This document shows positions 1-7,681 of a stretch of 15,180 nucleotides of DNA, one piece after another. The translations under genes were made by a program, and so were the position numbers. The notes under the pieces were generated by a model that did no database searches, was not told where the DNA came from, and saw only the letters and a program-made list of their open reading frames with translations. Position 1 is the stretch's first letter, and the number at the start of each line of letters is the position of its first letter. The stretch is from CAKSQF01 sp963628435 (lineage in GTDB: Bacteria; Bacillota; Clostridia; Oscillospirales; CAG-272): NCBI GenBank assembly GCA_963628435.1, contig CAVGEY010000025.1, forward strand, positions 1 through 15,180, in the 5' to 3' direction.

Positions 1-36
1 TATCCTGATTGTTTTGAAGATACTATGGAAAGATAA
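1..36 (+). CDS. C-terminal end of an upstream gene (partial)
   Basis: The first reading frame gives eleven codons ending YPDCFEDTMER before a TAA stop, followed 30 bases later by a good terminator hairpin on the same strand. That arrangement suggests a real gene entering from the left edge. Eleven residues are too few to name the protein. The frame assignment is an inference resting mainly on the terminator. Confidence 0.35.
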   Translation, partial: YPDCFEDTMER

Positions 37-66
37 TCTCTTCCACGATATTTATATTATTTAAAG

Positions 67-96
67 AAAAAGCAACGATGTGTCGTTGCTTTTTTT
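67..96 (+). terminator. Rho-independent terminator of the left-edge gene
   Basis: AGCAACGA (71-78) pairs with TCGTTGCT (83-90) around a TGTG loop. The stem extends through A:T pairs to 67-94, and a run of T follows on the + strand (90-96). The flanking A and T runs would also allow some termination from the other side, but guaA has its own hairpin at 153-196. Confidence 0.75.
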
Positions 97-152
97 GTGT
101 TTTTATACTTAGGGATATGGATGTTTTCCGGCTTTGACACCGCTTGAGTCTG

Positions 153-196
153 AAAAGCCCCACAACCCGTTTAACAGAGCGGATTGTGAGGCTTTT
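153..196 (-). terminator. Terminator downstream of guaA
   Basis: AAAAGCC-C-CACAA (153-165) faces TTGTG-A-GGCTTTT (184-196), with an inner CCG/CGG pairing. Read on the minus strand, the one apparent C-A mismatch becomes a U-G wobble, so the stem is continuous in that direction. This assigns it to guaA, whose stop codon is 25 bases upstream. The run of U after the stem is short (four). Confidence 0.75.
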
Positions 197-220
197 TTCG
201 CATGTCATATCCACATTATC

Positions 221-1777
221 TCATTCCCACTCTACTGTTGCGGGCGGCTTGGATGTAATGTCATAAACAATTCTGTTTATGCCTTTCACTTCATTGACTA
301 TGCGAGAGGATATTCTGTCTAGAATATCGTACGGTATTCTCGCAAAATCGGCGGTCATGAAATCATCTGTAGTTACGGCGCGAAGAGCAAGAGTGAAATC
401 ATATGTTCTGCCGTCGCCCATTACACCGACCGAGCGAAGATTTGTAAGCACTGCGAAATACTGTGACAACCTTTTGCTTTCACCGCATTTTTGCAGTTCA
501 TCTCTCATTATATAATCGGCATCACGCAGCATATCGGCTTTTTCGCGAGTTATATCACCGATTATACGGATTGCAAGGCCGGGACCGGGAAACGGTTGAC
601 GCGTTACTACCGATTCGGGAAGCCCAAGCTCTCTTCCGAGAGCGCGAACCTCATCTTTGAAAAGAAGTCTGAGAGGCTCTATCACACCCTTGAATCTTTT
701 CATAACTTCCGGAGGAAGTAAACGGTTGTGATGGCTCTTAATTACTGCCGCGTCGCCTTCACCCGATTCGATAACGTCCGGGTAAATAGTTCCTTGTGCA
801 AGAAAATCATTTGGGGTAATATTAAATTTATTTGCTTCATCGCAGAAAACATATCCGAATTCTGCTCCAATGATCTTACGCTTTTCTTGAGGGTCTGTTA
901 CGCCGGCAAGTTTGCCCAAAAAGCGTTCTTCGGCGTTAACTCTGACAAAATTGATTTTCCATTTGGAAAAAGCAGCTTCAACCTCGTCACCCTCATTTTT
1001 TCTGAGAAGACCATGATCGACAAAGACACAAGTCAGTCTTGAACCGATGGCTTCTGCAAGAAGCGCAGCAAGAACAGATGAATCAACACCTCCCGAAAGA
1101 GCGAGAAGAACTCGTCCGTTTTCACCGACTTGATTGCGAAGAGAATTTATGGCTGACTTGCAGAAATCGCCCATTGACCAATCTCCGACTGCCTTACATA
1201 CCTTGAAAAGGAAGTTTGAAATCATCTTTTTTCCGTATTCTGTATGGTTGACCTCAGGATGAAATTGAACGCCGTAGAATGAATGTTCTTCATCGGCTAT
1301 GCCGACACTCGGACATGCATCGCTGCTGGCGACCAGCTTAAATCCCTTGGGAAGTACTTCCATGTAATCACCGTGGCTCATCCATGTAATGCTTCTGGCG
1401 GGTATATCCGAAAAAATCGGGCAGCTTGTGTCAAATGATGTTTCTGTTTTTCCGTATTCACGAGCAGTGGTTGACTGCGCAGGTGAAACTTTACCGCCCA
1501 ATGTATGTGCGATAAGTTGTGAACCGTAGCAAATACCTAAAATCGGTATACCGAGCTCGAAAATCCGAGGATCTACTTTCGGAGAATTTTCTTCATATAC
1601 GCTTGCCGGCCCGCCGGTAAATATAATACCGATCGGAGATTCTTTGCGTATTTCCTCTAAACTCATTCTGTAGGGTTTGACCTCGCAGTAGACTCCGCAC
1701 TCACGAACTCTTCTTGCAATAAGCTGATTATATTGTCCGCCAAAGTCAAGCACGATTATTTTTTGATTATCTGACAT
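221..1777 (-). CDS. guaA: GMP synthase (glutamine-hydrolysing)
   Basis: Converts XMP, ATP and glutamine to GMP, the last step of de novo guanine nucleotide synthesis in the cytoplasm. The 518 residues match the usual length for a one-chain GuaA. The N-terminal class I glutamine amidotransferase domain carries the nucleophile Cys83 in GICYGSQ and the His173/Glu175 pair in QFHPEV. The ATP-pyrophosphatase domain has its P-loop SGGVDSS at 228-234, and the C-terminal dimerisation domain ends in the typical KPPATVEWE. The ATG is preceded by AAGGACT (minus strand, 1784-1790) at good spacing. It lies 39 bp downstream of glnN with no terminator or clear promoter between, so the two are probably co-transcribed: glnN makes glutamine and GuaA uses it. 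Confidence 0.98.
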   Translation of the reverse strand: MSDNQKIIVLDFGGQYNQLIARRVRECGVYCEVKPYRMSLEEIRKESPIGIIFTGGPASVYEENSPKVDPRIFELGIPILGICYGSQLIAHTLGGKVSPAQSTTAREYGKTETSFDTSCPIFSDIPARSITWMSHGDYMEVLPKGFKLVASSDACPSVGIADEEHSFYGVQFHPEVNHTEYGKKMISNFLFKVCKAVGDWSMGDFCKSAINSLRNQVGENGRVLLALSGGVDSSVLAALLAEAIGSRLTCVFVDHGLLRKNEGDEVEAAFSKWKINFVRVNAEERFLGKLAGVTDPQEKRKIIGAEFGYVFCDEANKFNITPNDFLAQGTIYPDVIESGEGDAAVIKSHHNRLLPPEVMKRFKGVIEPLRLLFKDEVRALGRELGLPESVVTRQPFPGPGLAIRIIGDITREKADMLRDADYIMRDELQKCGESKRLSQYFAVLTNLRSVGVMGDGRTYDFTLALRAVTTDDFMTADFARIPYDILDRISSRIVNEVKGINRIVYDITSKPPATVEWE

Positions 1778-1816
1778 TTTTTTAGTCCTTGTCGTTTATT
1801 TTATTTTTTATTTATT

Positions 1817-3910
1817 TTAACGAATACCAAACATTAATTCACCGTATGAAGGATAAGGCCAAGCCTCTTTTGATGATATTGTTTCCATTTCATCAACAGG
1901 TATGCGAAGCTCTTTCATATCATCGAGAATTGCTGATTTGTAGAAATCTGCCAGCTCCTGCTTGCCGCAGATTGATTTCGATTTGATCAGATCCTGCTCC
2001 AATTTACATACAGCAGTATATGATTCCTCCATCAACGATGATATATTCTTTACTGCATCTTTCTCGTAAGTGCAGGGAAGAGTGCTGACTATCTCCTGCT
2101 TTTTGATAATATTTTCCGACAATTCGGCTGTAAACTTGCTCATTGCCGGGAGAATATCGTTTCTTGCCATATCAAGCATTGTTAATGCCTCAATATGTAT
2201 TACTTTACAGTAATTTTCAAGGTAAATGTCGTGCCTTGCGGTTAACTCTGCTTCACTGAAAACATTGTTTGATGTGAAGAGTTCAACGTTCTTTTTATCA
2301 AGCATGTGGGAAATCGCATCGGGAGTTGCGCTGAGATTGAGCAGTCCTCTCTTTTCGGCCTCAACCTTCCACGATTCATCATACCCGTCACCGTTGAAAA
2401 TTATTCTCTTATGTTCCTTAATTGTTCGTCTTATGAGATCATGAAGACTCTCTTCAAAATTGGTGCAGCCGTCAAGTTCGTCCGCGAACTCACGAAGTTC
2501 TTCTGCAACGATAGTGTTCAGAACTGTATTTGCTCTTGAAACAGATGCCGATGAACCGAGCATGCGGAACTCGAACTTGTTTCCGGTAAATGCAAACGGA
2601 CTTGTTCTGTTCCTGTCTGTTGTGTCTTTAGGAAATTTCGGCAGAGTATGAACGCCGATGCGCATCATTGTTTTTTGTTTTGCGTCGTAATGTTCGTCAT
2701 TTTCTATTGCTTTCAAAATTTCCGCAAGATCTGTGCCGATAAACATTGATACTATTGCGGGAGGAGCTTCGTTAGCACCGAGTCTGTGATCATTTGAAGC
2801 AGATGCGACTGAAATACGCAGTAAATCCTGATACTCGTCTACTGCCTTGATGACAGCACTTAGGAAAAGCAAAAACTGAGCATTATCATAAGGTGTTTCT
2901 CCGGGATCAAGCAAATTCAGTCCGGCATCTGTTGAGATTGACCAGTTGTTGTGCTTTCCGCTTCCGTTTACACCGGCAAACGGCTTTTCGTGAAGCAGAC
3001 ACACCATGTTGTGCTTTTTTGCGATTTTTTGCATGATTTCCATTGTCAGCTGGTTGTGATCCGCCGCAATATTTGTAGTTGTAAAAATGGGTGCCATTTC
3101 ATGCTGAGATGGTGCGACTTCATTATGTTCCGTCTTAGCAAGTATGCCCAGTTTCCAGAGTTCGATGTTCAGATCCTTCATGAATTCGGCAACACGGGGT
3201 TTTATAGTTCCGAAATAATGATCATCGAGCTCCTGACCTTTGGGTGACCTTGCGCCGTAAAGAGTTCTGCCGGTATAGATTAAATCCTTCCTTTTATCAT
3301 AAAGATCCTTGTCAATCAGAAAATATTCTTGCTCAGTTCCGACAGTGGTTTTTACCGATTTTATATCATTATGCCCAAATAGTTTCAGAACACGCAAAGC
3401 CTGAGTGTTAATTGCCTCCATCGAACGAAGCAAAGCTGTTTTCAAATCAAGGGCCTCTCCGCCATACGAGCAGAAAACAGTCGGTATGCAGAGCACATTG
3501 TCTTTTATAAATGCGTATGATGTGGCGTCCCATGCCGTATATCCTCTTGCCTCAAAAGTGGCTCTTAAACCACCTGAAGGAAACGAAGATGCATCGGGCT
3601 CACCTTGTATGAGTTCTTTTCCCGAAAACTCAAGTATAATTTTTCCATTGCTTTTCGGAGATATAAAACTGTCGTGCTTTTCCGCGGTAATTCCGGTCAT
3701 CGGTTGAAACCAATGAGTGTAATGTGTTGCACCATTTTCTATTGCCCAATCTTTCATTGCATTTGCAACAACATTCGCAACGCTTAAATCAAGGTGTTTG
3801 CCTTCCTTAATGGTCTTCTGAAGCATTAAATATGTTTCTTTGGGAAGTCTTGCTTCCATCGTGCTGTCATCGAAAACCATCGAGCCGAAAATTTCTGAAG
3901 TTGATGTCAT
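1817..3910 (-). CDS. glnN: Glutamine synthetase type III (GlnN family)
   Basis: Makes glutamine from glutamate, ammonia and ATP. At about 697 residues it is the long, dodecameric type III enzyme, not the 440-470 residue GlnA of types I and II. Visible family signatures are VGTEQEYF (metal/glutamate-binding E-x-E), the ATP-site segment GVNGSGKHNNWS, and NKFEFRMLGSSAS. An in-frame ATG exists 24 bases upstream (3934). The start at 3910 is preferred because AAAGGAG sits 7 nt before it, and the longer start lies inside the leader next to the terminator T-run (3936-3942). The gene heads a glnN-guaA unit and is transcribed divergently from an ANTAR regulator. Its 5' leader carries a predicted ANTAR antitermination switch. 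Confidence 0.96.
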   Translation of the reverse strand: MTSTSEIFGSMVFDDSTMEARLPKETYLMLQKTIKEGKHLDLSVANVVANAMKDWAIENGATHYTHWFQPMTGITAEKHDSFISPKSNGKIILEFSGKELIQGEPDASSFPSGGLRATFEARGYTAWDATSYAFIKDNVLCIPTVFCSYGGEALDLKTALLRSMEAINTQALRVLKLFGHNDIKSVKTTVGTEQEYFLIDKDLYDKRKDLIYTGRTLYGARSPKGQELDDHYFGTIKPRVAEFMKDLNIELWKLGILAKTEHNEVAPSQHEMAPIFTTTNIAADHNQLTMEIMQKIAKKHNMVCLLHEKPFAGVNGSGKHNNWSISTDAGLNLLDPGETPYDNAQFLLFLSAVIKAVDEYQDLLRISVASASNDHRLGANEAPPAIVSMFIGTDLAEILKAIENDEHYDAKQKTMMRIGVHTLPKFPKDTTDRNRTSPFAFTGNKFEFRMLGSSASVSRANTVLNTIVAEELREFADELDGCTNFEESLHDLIRRTIKEHKRIIFNGDGYDESWKVEAEKRGLLNLSATPDAISHMLDKKNVELFTSNNVFSEAELTARHDIYLENYCKVIHIEALTMLDMARNDILPAMSKFTAELSENIIKKQEIVSTLPCTYEKDAVKNISSLMEESYTAVCKLEQDLIKSKSICGKQELADFYKSAILDDMKELRIPVDEMETISSKEAWPYPSYGELMFGIR

Positions 3911-3935
3911 AGTTTGTCTCCTTTTCAAACACATT

Positions 3936-4015
3936 AAAAAAACAGCGACATAAGGGTGCTTATACGGTTACCCGCATACATATCATAATCAGATTCTTAC
4001 GACGCCCTTGTCGCT
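3936..4015 (-). terminator. Intrinsic terminator inside the glnN leader
   Basis: On the minus strand AGCGACAAGGG (4015-4005) pairs with CCCTTATGTCGCT (3956-3944): seven base pairs, a small bulge, then four more. A run of seven T follows at 3942-3936. The loop contains its own hairpin (3978-3961: TATGCGG, GTAA tetraloop, CCGTATA). The structure stands between the promoter and the start codon, about 30 bases before the glnN ATG, so it is an attenuator, not the end of a gene. Confidence 0.85.
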
Positions 4016-4069
4016 ATTAAGTTAGTGCTCTACCAAAAAGATATATTTGACCGAGTAAACTATTCTCGG
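3999..4069 (-). promoter_or_regulatory. Predicted two-hairpin ANTAR-binding antiterminator RNA in the glnN leader
   Basis: Known ANTAR targets are two hairpins, each with a hexaloop having A at loop position 1 and G at position 4, the second overlapping a terminator. Here the second hairpin (minus strand, 4014-3999) is GCGAC, loop AAGGGC, GTCGT; A1 and G4 are present, and its bases 4005-4014 are the terminator's 5' arm. The first hairpin candidate (4069-4051) is CCGAG...CTCGG around AATAGTTTA, which contains ATAGTT (A1, G4) if one flanking A-T pair forms and one A bulges. A weaker alternative first hairpin, TTGGT/ACTAA around AGAGC (4036-4022), lies closer to the second. The second hairpin and its mutual exclusion with the terminator are directly visible; which hairpin is P1 is uncertain. 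Confidence 0.72.
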
Positions 4070-4093
4070 CACCTCTCCGTCACTTATAGGGTG

Positions 4094-4122
4094 ATTGTAA
4101 CATAGGAATTTTGTTTTGTCAA
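4094..4122 (-). promoter_or_regulatory. Sigma-A promoter of glnN
   Basis: On the minus strand TTGACA (4122-4117) and TACAAT (4099-4094) are separated by 17 nt. Transcription would start near 4087, giving a leader of about 177 nt before the glnN ATG. Its -35 lies 28 bp from the -35 of the divergent promoter. Confidence 0.85.
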
Positions 4123-4150
4123 GTGATTTTATAAAAAATCCGAAAAAGTC

Positions 4151-4179
4151 TTGACAACATGAATATCGTGTAGTATAAT
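4151..4179 (+). promoter_or_regulatory. Sigma-A promoter of the ANTAR regulator gene
   Basis: Perfect consensus: TTGACA at 4151-4156, 17-nt spacer, TATAAT at 4174-4179. Transcription should begin near 4186. No terminator separates the regulator from pyrG, so this promoter probably serves both. Confidence 0.9.
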
Positions 4180-4212
4180 CACTGATTATAAAATTTACGG
4201 GTCGAAAATATT

Positions 4213-4842
4213 TTGAATTTACAGAATAATTATGGTACAGGATATATGCAAAATTCTACTCATTTGATGATAAAACCCAAAAGTGTGCTGATTGTTTCTT
4301 CGTCTGTTCAAATTTATAACAGTATTTGCGATATTTTTGATGAAAAAGAATTTTCTCCCGTAGTTTATTCCGATAACTTTGATTCTGCCGATGCTAAAAT
4401 TTCAACCGGAGATTTCGATTTACTTATTGTAAATGATGTTTCACAGTCGGAACTGACAGTTGATTTTATAATGAAATACATCGATAAACCTATGGGAATT
4501 TTATTGATTTGCAAAAGTGATACTTATGAAAAATTATATTTAGAGCTTGAATATCAGGGAGTTTTTGTTCTTCAAAAGCCTCTTAATCGTAACTGCTTTT
4601 TATCATCTGTCAGAATCATTTCCTCACTGCATTCAAAACTGAATAAATTTGATGAAAAGAACAGACTTTTACGCGAGAAGATTGATGACATCTATGTAAT
4701 TGACAGAGCGAAATGGCTCTTGATAGGCAGTCTTAATATGTCCGAAAAAGATGCTCACTATTATATTGAAAAACAAGCTATGAATCTGAGAACATCAAAA
4801 AGAGAGATTGCCGAAAACATTATCAGAACTTATGATAAGTAA
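4213..4842 (+). CDS. ANTAR-domain RNA-binding antitermination regulator
   Basis: Two-domain regulator of the NitR/EutV/NasR kind. Residues ~23-125 look like a response-regulator receiver fold (VLIVSSS near the start, the conserved Lys-Pro at 122-123). Where the phosphorylated Asp normally sits (D-L-x-x-x-D) the sequence has Asn74 in FDLLIVND, so it is probably a pseudo-receiver. A helical linker (137-160) leads into an ANTAR domain at ~154-205, with the hallmark IDRAKWLL, an acidic MSEKDA turn and IEKQAMNLR. ANTAR domains bind paired hexaloop hairpins in nascent RNA and block terminators. The obvious local target is the divergent glnN leader. The start is uncertain: the longest frame begins at TTG 4213 without a good ribosome site, while ATG 4246 has AGGA only 3 nt upstream. 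Confidence 0.9.
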   Translation: MNLQNNYGTGYMQNSTHLMIKPKSVLIVSSSVQIYNSICDIFDEKEFSPVVYSDNFDSADAKISTGDFDLLIVNDVSQSELTVDFIMKYIDKPMGILLICKSDTYEKLYLELEYQGVFVLQKPLNRNCFLSSVRIISSLHSKLNKFDEKNRLLREKIDDIYVIDRAKWLLIGSLNMSEKDAHYYIEKQAMNLRTSKREIAENIIRTYDK

Positions 4843-4893
4843 TACGCAAAAAAATACAATTTTGTCATTTTTTATTGCAATATAGGAGGTTTT

Positions 4894-6513
4894 ATGAAGC
4901 AGACAAAGTATATTTTCGTAACCGGCGGTGTTGTTTCGGGGCTTGGTAAGGGAATTACCGCCGCATCGCTCGGCAGATTACTGAAATCCAGAGGATTGAA
5001 GGTGGCTGCGCAGAAGCTTGACCCGTATATAAATGTTGATCCCGGTACGATGAGTCCCTATCAGCATGGCGAAGTTTATGTAACCGATGATGGCGCGGAA
5101 ACCGATCTTGATTTGGGCCACTATGAAAGGTTTATTGATGAAAATCTAAATAAATTTTCCAATCTTACAACCGGTAAAGTTTATTGGAATGTATTGACAA
5201 AAGAAAGACGCGGAGAATTTCTCGGATCTACCGTACAGGTTATTCCTCATATAACAAATGAAATAAAGGAATTTATTTATTCCGTCGGCAAAAAAACCGA
5301 TGCCGACGTTGTTATTACCGAAATCGGCGGAACTATCGGCGATATTGAATCGCAGCCCTTTATCGAAGCTGCACGTCAGGTTTCACTTGAGGTCGGCAGA
5401 AGCAACAGTATATTTATACATGTTACTCTGGTTCCTTACCTTCACGGATCGGATGAACATAAATCTAAGCCGACACAGCATTCGGTTAAGGAACTGCAGG
5501 GAATGGGTGTTAATCCGACGATTATAGTGCTTCGTTGTGATGAGCCTATTGAAAAGCCCATTTTTAATAAGATATCCATGTTCTGTAATGTTAAGCAGGA
5601 CTGCGTGATTGAAAACATAACTCTTCCCGAATTGTATGAAGCACCTGTAATGCTCGAAAAAAGCAGATTTTCCGAGATTGTCTGTCGTGAGCTGAATATA
5701 GATGCTCCTAATATTGATCTTTCCGAATGGAACGATATGTTAGACAGAATGCATTCGAGAGATAAAACCGTTACAATAGGTATAGTCGGTAAATACGTGC
5801 AACTGCATGATGCATATTTGTCTGTTGCCGAATCACTTAGACATGCGGGTTATGTGCATGGAGCTTATATAAACATTGAATGGATTGATTCCGAAACCAT
5901 TACAGCCGAAAATGTTCAGGATAAGCTTTCCGAATGCTCCGGAGTAGTTGTACCGGGTGGATTCGGCAACAGAGGAATTGAAGGAAAAATTATTACTGCA
6001 AATTATTGCAGAGAAAATAATTTGCCTTATCTCGGCATTTGTCTTGGCATGCAAGTTGCCGTAATAGCATTTGCAAGATATGTTGTCGGATTAAAAGATG
6101 CAAATTCAGGTGAATTTGACAGTGCATCGAAGCATAAAGTAATTGACTTCTTGCCGGACCAAAATGAAAATGTCGAAAAAGGCGGAACATTGCGTTTGGG
6201 TGCTTACCCCTGCAAAATAGAAAAGGGGACACAAATGTATAAAGCATACGGTAAGGATGAAATTTCCGAACGTCACAGACACCGTTATGAATTCAATAAT
6301 GATTTCAGAAAACTATTAATTGAATCCGGATTGTGCGTCAGCGGAACCTCGCCCGACGGATATATTGTTGAAACGGTAGAAATACCCGAAAATGATTTTT
6401 ATATCGGTGTTCAATTCCATCCCGAGTTTAAGAGCAGGCCGAATAAAGCTCATCCTCTGTTTTTGGGCCTTGTCGAATCGGCAATAAAGTACGATAATAA
6501 ACATAATAAATAA
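4894..6513 (+). CDS. pyrG: CTP synthase (glutamine-hydrolysing)
   Basis: Aminates UTP to CTP with ATP and glutamine, the last step of de novo pyrimidine nucleotide synthesis. At 539 residues it has the normal length. The N-terminal synthetase domain opens with KYIFVTGGVVSGLGKG (P-loop 11-20) and contains TEIGGTIGDIES (142-153). The C-terminal class I amidotransferase has Cys383 in LGICLGMQ and His509/Glu511 in VQFHPEF. AGGAGG at 4884-4889 supports the ATG. It follows the ANTAR gene by 51 bp with no terminator, so it probably shares that transcript. Like guaA on the other strand it consumes glutamine, which fits the theme of the locus. Confidence 0.98.
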   Translation: MKQTKYIFVTGGVVSGLGKGITAASLGRLLKSRGLKVAAQKLDPYINVDPGTMSPYQHGEVYVTDDGAETDLDLGHYERFIDENLNKFSNLTTGKVYWNVLTKERRGEFLGSTVQVIPHITNEIKEFIYSVGKKTDADVVITEIGGTIGDIESQPFIEAARQVSLEVGRSNSIFIHVTLVPYLHGSDEHKSKPTQHSVKELQGMGVNPTIIVLRCDEPIEKPIFNKISMFCNVKQDCVIENITLPELYEAPVMLEKSRFSEIVCRELNIDAPNIDLSEWNDMLDRMHSRDKTVTIGIVGKYVQLHDAYLSVAESLRHAGYVHGAYINIEWIDSETITAENVQDKLSECSGVVVPGGFGNRGIEGKIITANYCRENNLPYLGICLGMQVAVIAFARYVVGLKDANSGEFDSASKHKVIDFLPDQNENVEKGGTLRLGAYPCKIEKGTQMYKAYGKDEISERHRHRYEFNNDFRKLLIESGLCVSGTSPDGYIVETVEIPENDFYIGVQFHPEFKSRPNKAHPLFLGLVESAIKYDNKHNK

Positions 6514-6514
6514 T

Positions 6515-6556
6515 AAATCAGCTCGTCCGCATTTTCTAACGCGAACGAGCTGATTT
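6515..6556. terminator. Bidirectional terminator between pyrG and the converging amino-acid transport operon
   Basis: AAATCAGCTCGT (6515-6526) pairs with ACGAGCTGATTT (6545-6556), plus three inner pairs and a loop at 6531-6540. It begins right after the pyrG stop and ends exactly at the stop codon of the converging gene. A T-rich tail follows on both strands. The single C-A mismatch on the + strand becomes a G-U wobble on the minus strand. Confidence 0.88.
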
Positions 6557-6847
6557 CTATTTTTCATTTTCGGTTTTTTTAATGAGATTAACATATCCTT
6601 TACCGTACTGAACACAGCGCGATACTCTGCTTAAAGTTGCCGATGAAATATCGGTTTCTTCAATGACCTGATTATATGTCTTACCGTTAATAAGAAGTTT
6701 TGCCGCCCTTATTCTCTGTGCCATTTTTTCCACTTCCTGAACAGTACATAAATCTTCCAACAGGTCTTTGCATTCCTCTTTGCTTCTTAAGGACAAAAGA
6801 ACTTCATAAAGATCTTCAATCATATCGTCGCTGATTGCTTTCTTCAT
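6557..6847 (-). CDS. YerC/YecD-type TrpR-like DNA-binding protein
   Basis: A 96-residue all-helical protein that matches the TrpR-homologue family called YerC/YecD in Firmicutes. Recognisable segments are LLEDLCTVQEVEKMAQRI (first repressor helices) and NGKTYNQVIEETDISSATLSRVSRC, a helix-turn-helix at about residues 54-78. The family is predicted to bind DNA, but its targets and ligand are poorly known; it should not be assumed to sense tryptophan. The ribosome site AAGGGAG lies 10 nt before the ATG. It is the last gene of the minus-strand ABC transporter operon, 34 bp after the ATPase gene, which makes feedback control of the transporter plausible but unproven. Confidence 0.88.
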   Translation of the reverse strand: MKKAISDDMIEDLYEVLLSLRSKEECKDLLEDLCTVQEVEKMAQRIRAAKLLINGKTYNQVIEETDISSATLSRVSRCVQYGKGYVNLIKKTENEK

Positions 6848-6881
6848 TTAACTTATACTCCCTTGTTATTCCGTAAAATAT

Positions 6882-7637
6882 TTATCTGTCAACGGTATAG
6901 GATATAAATTGCTTTGTTTTGTCGGATTTAGGACACCGGAAAATTTCAGAAGGAGTGCCTTCTTCCTCGATTTTTCCGTCATACATGAATATGATTTTAT
7001 CAGAGATTTTTCGCGCAAAATCCATTTCATGAGTTACGATTATCATTGTTTTGCCATTACATTTAAGGTCATATATAACTCGAAGCACTTCGTCGGTGAG
7101 TTCGGGATCAAGCGCACTGGTAGGCTCATCGAAGCAGAGTATTTCCGGCGAAAGTGCAAGTGCTCTTGCTATGGCAACACGTTGTTGCTGGCCGCCCGAA
7201 AGCTGACACGGGTAACTGTCGGCCTTGTTTGATAAACCGACTTTGTTCAGAAGCTCGATAGCATTTGAACGTATTTCTTTTTCGTCGCTGATTTTGAGAA
7301 GCCTCGGAGCAAGCATTATATTTTCCAAAACATTGTATTGCGGAAAGAGATTAAATGATTGAAAAACAAGCCCGAAATGCAGTCTGCTTTTTTTGATATT
7401 CGAATCTTTTTTATATTCCTTGTTTTCGCCGTCATAGATTAGATCGGAATTTATAAATATACGTCCTGTATCCGCAAATTCCAAGAAATTCAGACATCTC
7501 AAAAGTGTTGTTTTTCCGCTTCCGGATGATCCTATTATGGAAATCACTTCACCCTTGTCGAGTGAGAAACCGATATTTTTCAATATTAGCGTTTTATCGT
7601 ATTTTTTTGATAATTCTTCAACTTTTAAGATTGACAT
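6882..7637 (-). CDS. Polar amino acid ABC transporter, ATP-binding protein
   Basis: A 251-residue ATPase of the HisP/GlnQ type that powers import through the permease encoded just upstream. Motifs in order: Walker A GSSGSGKT (36-43), Q-loop Gln93 in VFQSFNLFP, signature LSGGQQQRVAIARAL (146-160), Walker B ILCFDEPTSALD (166-177), and switch His203 in VTHEMDFA. All catalytic positions are intact. The start is supported by GAGGT about 11 nt upstream (minus strand, 7653-7649), slightly long spacing. It lies 44 bp after the permease gene. The family handles glutamine, histidine, arginine, cystine and similar substrates. The sequence does not settle which one, though the neighbourhood makes glutamine or glutamate a reasonable guess. 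Confidence 0.96.
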   Translation of the reverse strand: MSILKVEELSKKYDKTLILKNIGFSLDKGEVISIIGSSGSGKTTLLRCLNFLEFADTGRIFINSDLIYDGENKEYKKDSNIKKSRLHFGLVFQSFNLFPQYNVLENIMLAPRLLKISDEKEIRSNAIELLNKVGLSNKADSYPCQLSGGQQQRVAIARALALSPEILCFDEPTSALDPELTDEVLRVIYDLKCNGKTMIIVTHEMDFARKISDKIIFMYDGKIEEEGTPSEIFRCPKSDKTKQFISYTVDR

Positions 7638-7681
7638 TTTTGAAATCTACCTCGTAAAGATTTTTTCGGTAATTAGGCGGC

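Noticed and set aside
3911..4087. A T-box, glutamine riboswitch or other metabolite riboswitch in the glnN leader
   Set aside because: No T-box sequence (AGGGTGGNACCGCG-like) or specifier arm is present, and the glutamine-class aptamers known to me do not match. The hexaloop/terminator overlap and the neighbouring ANTAR gene explain the leader better.
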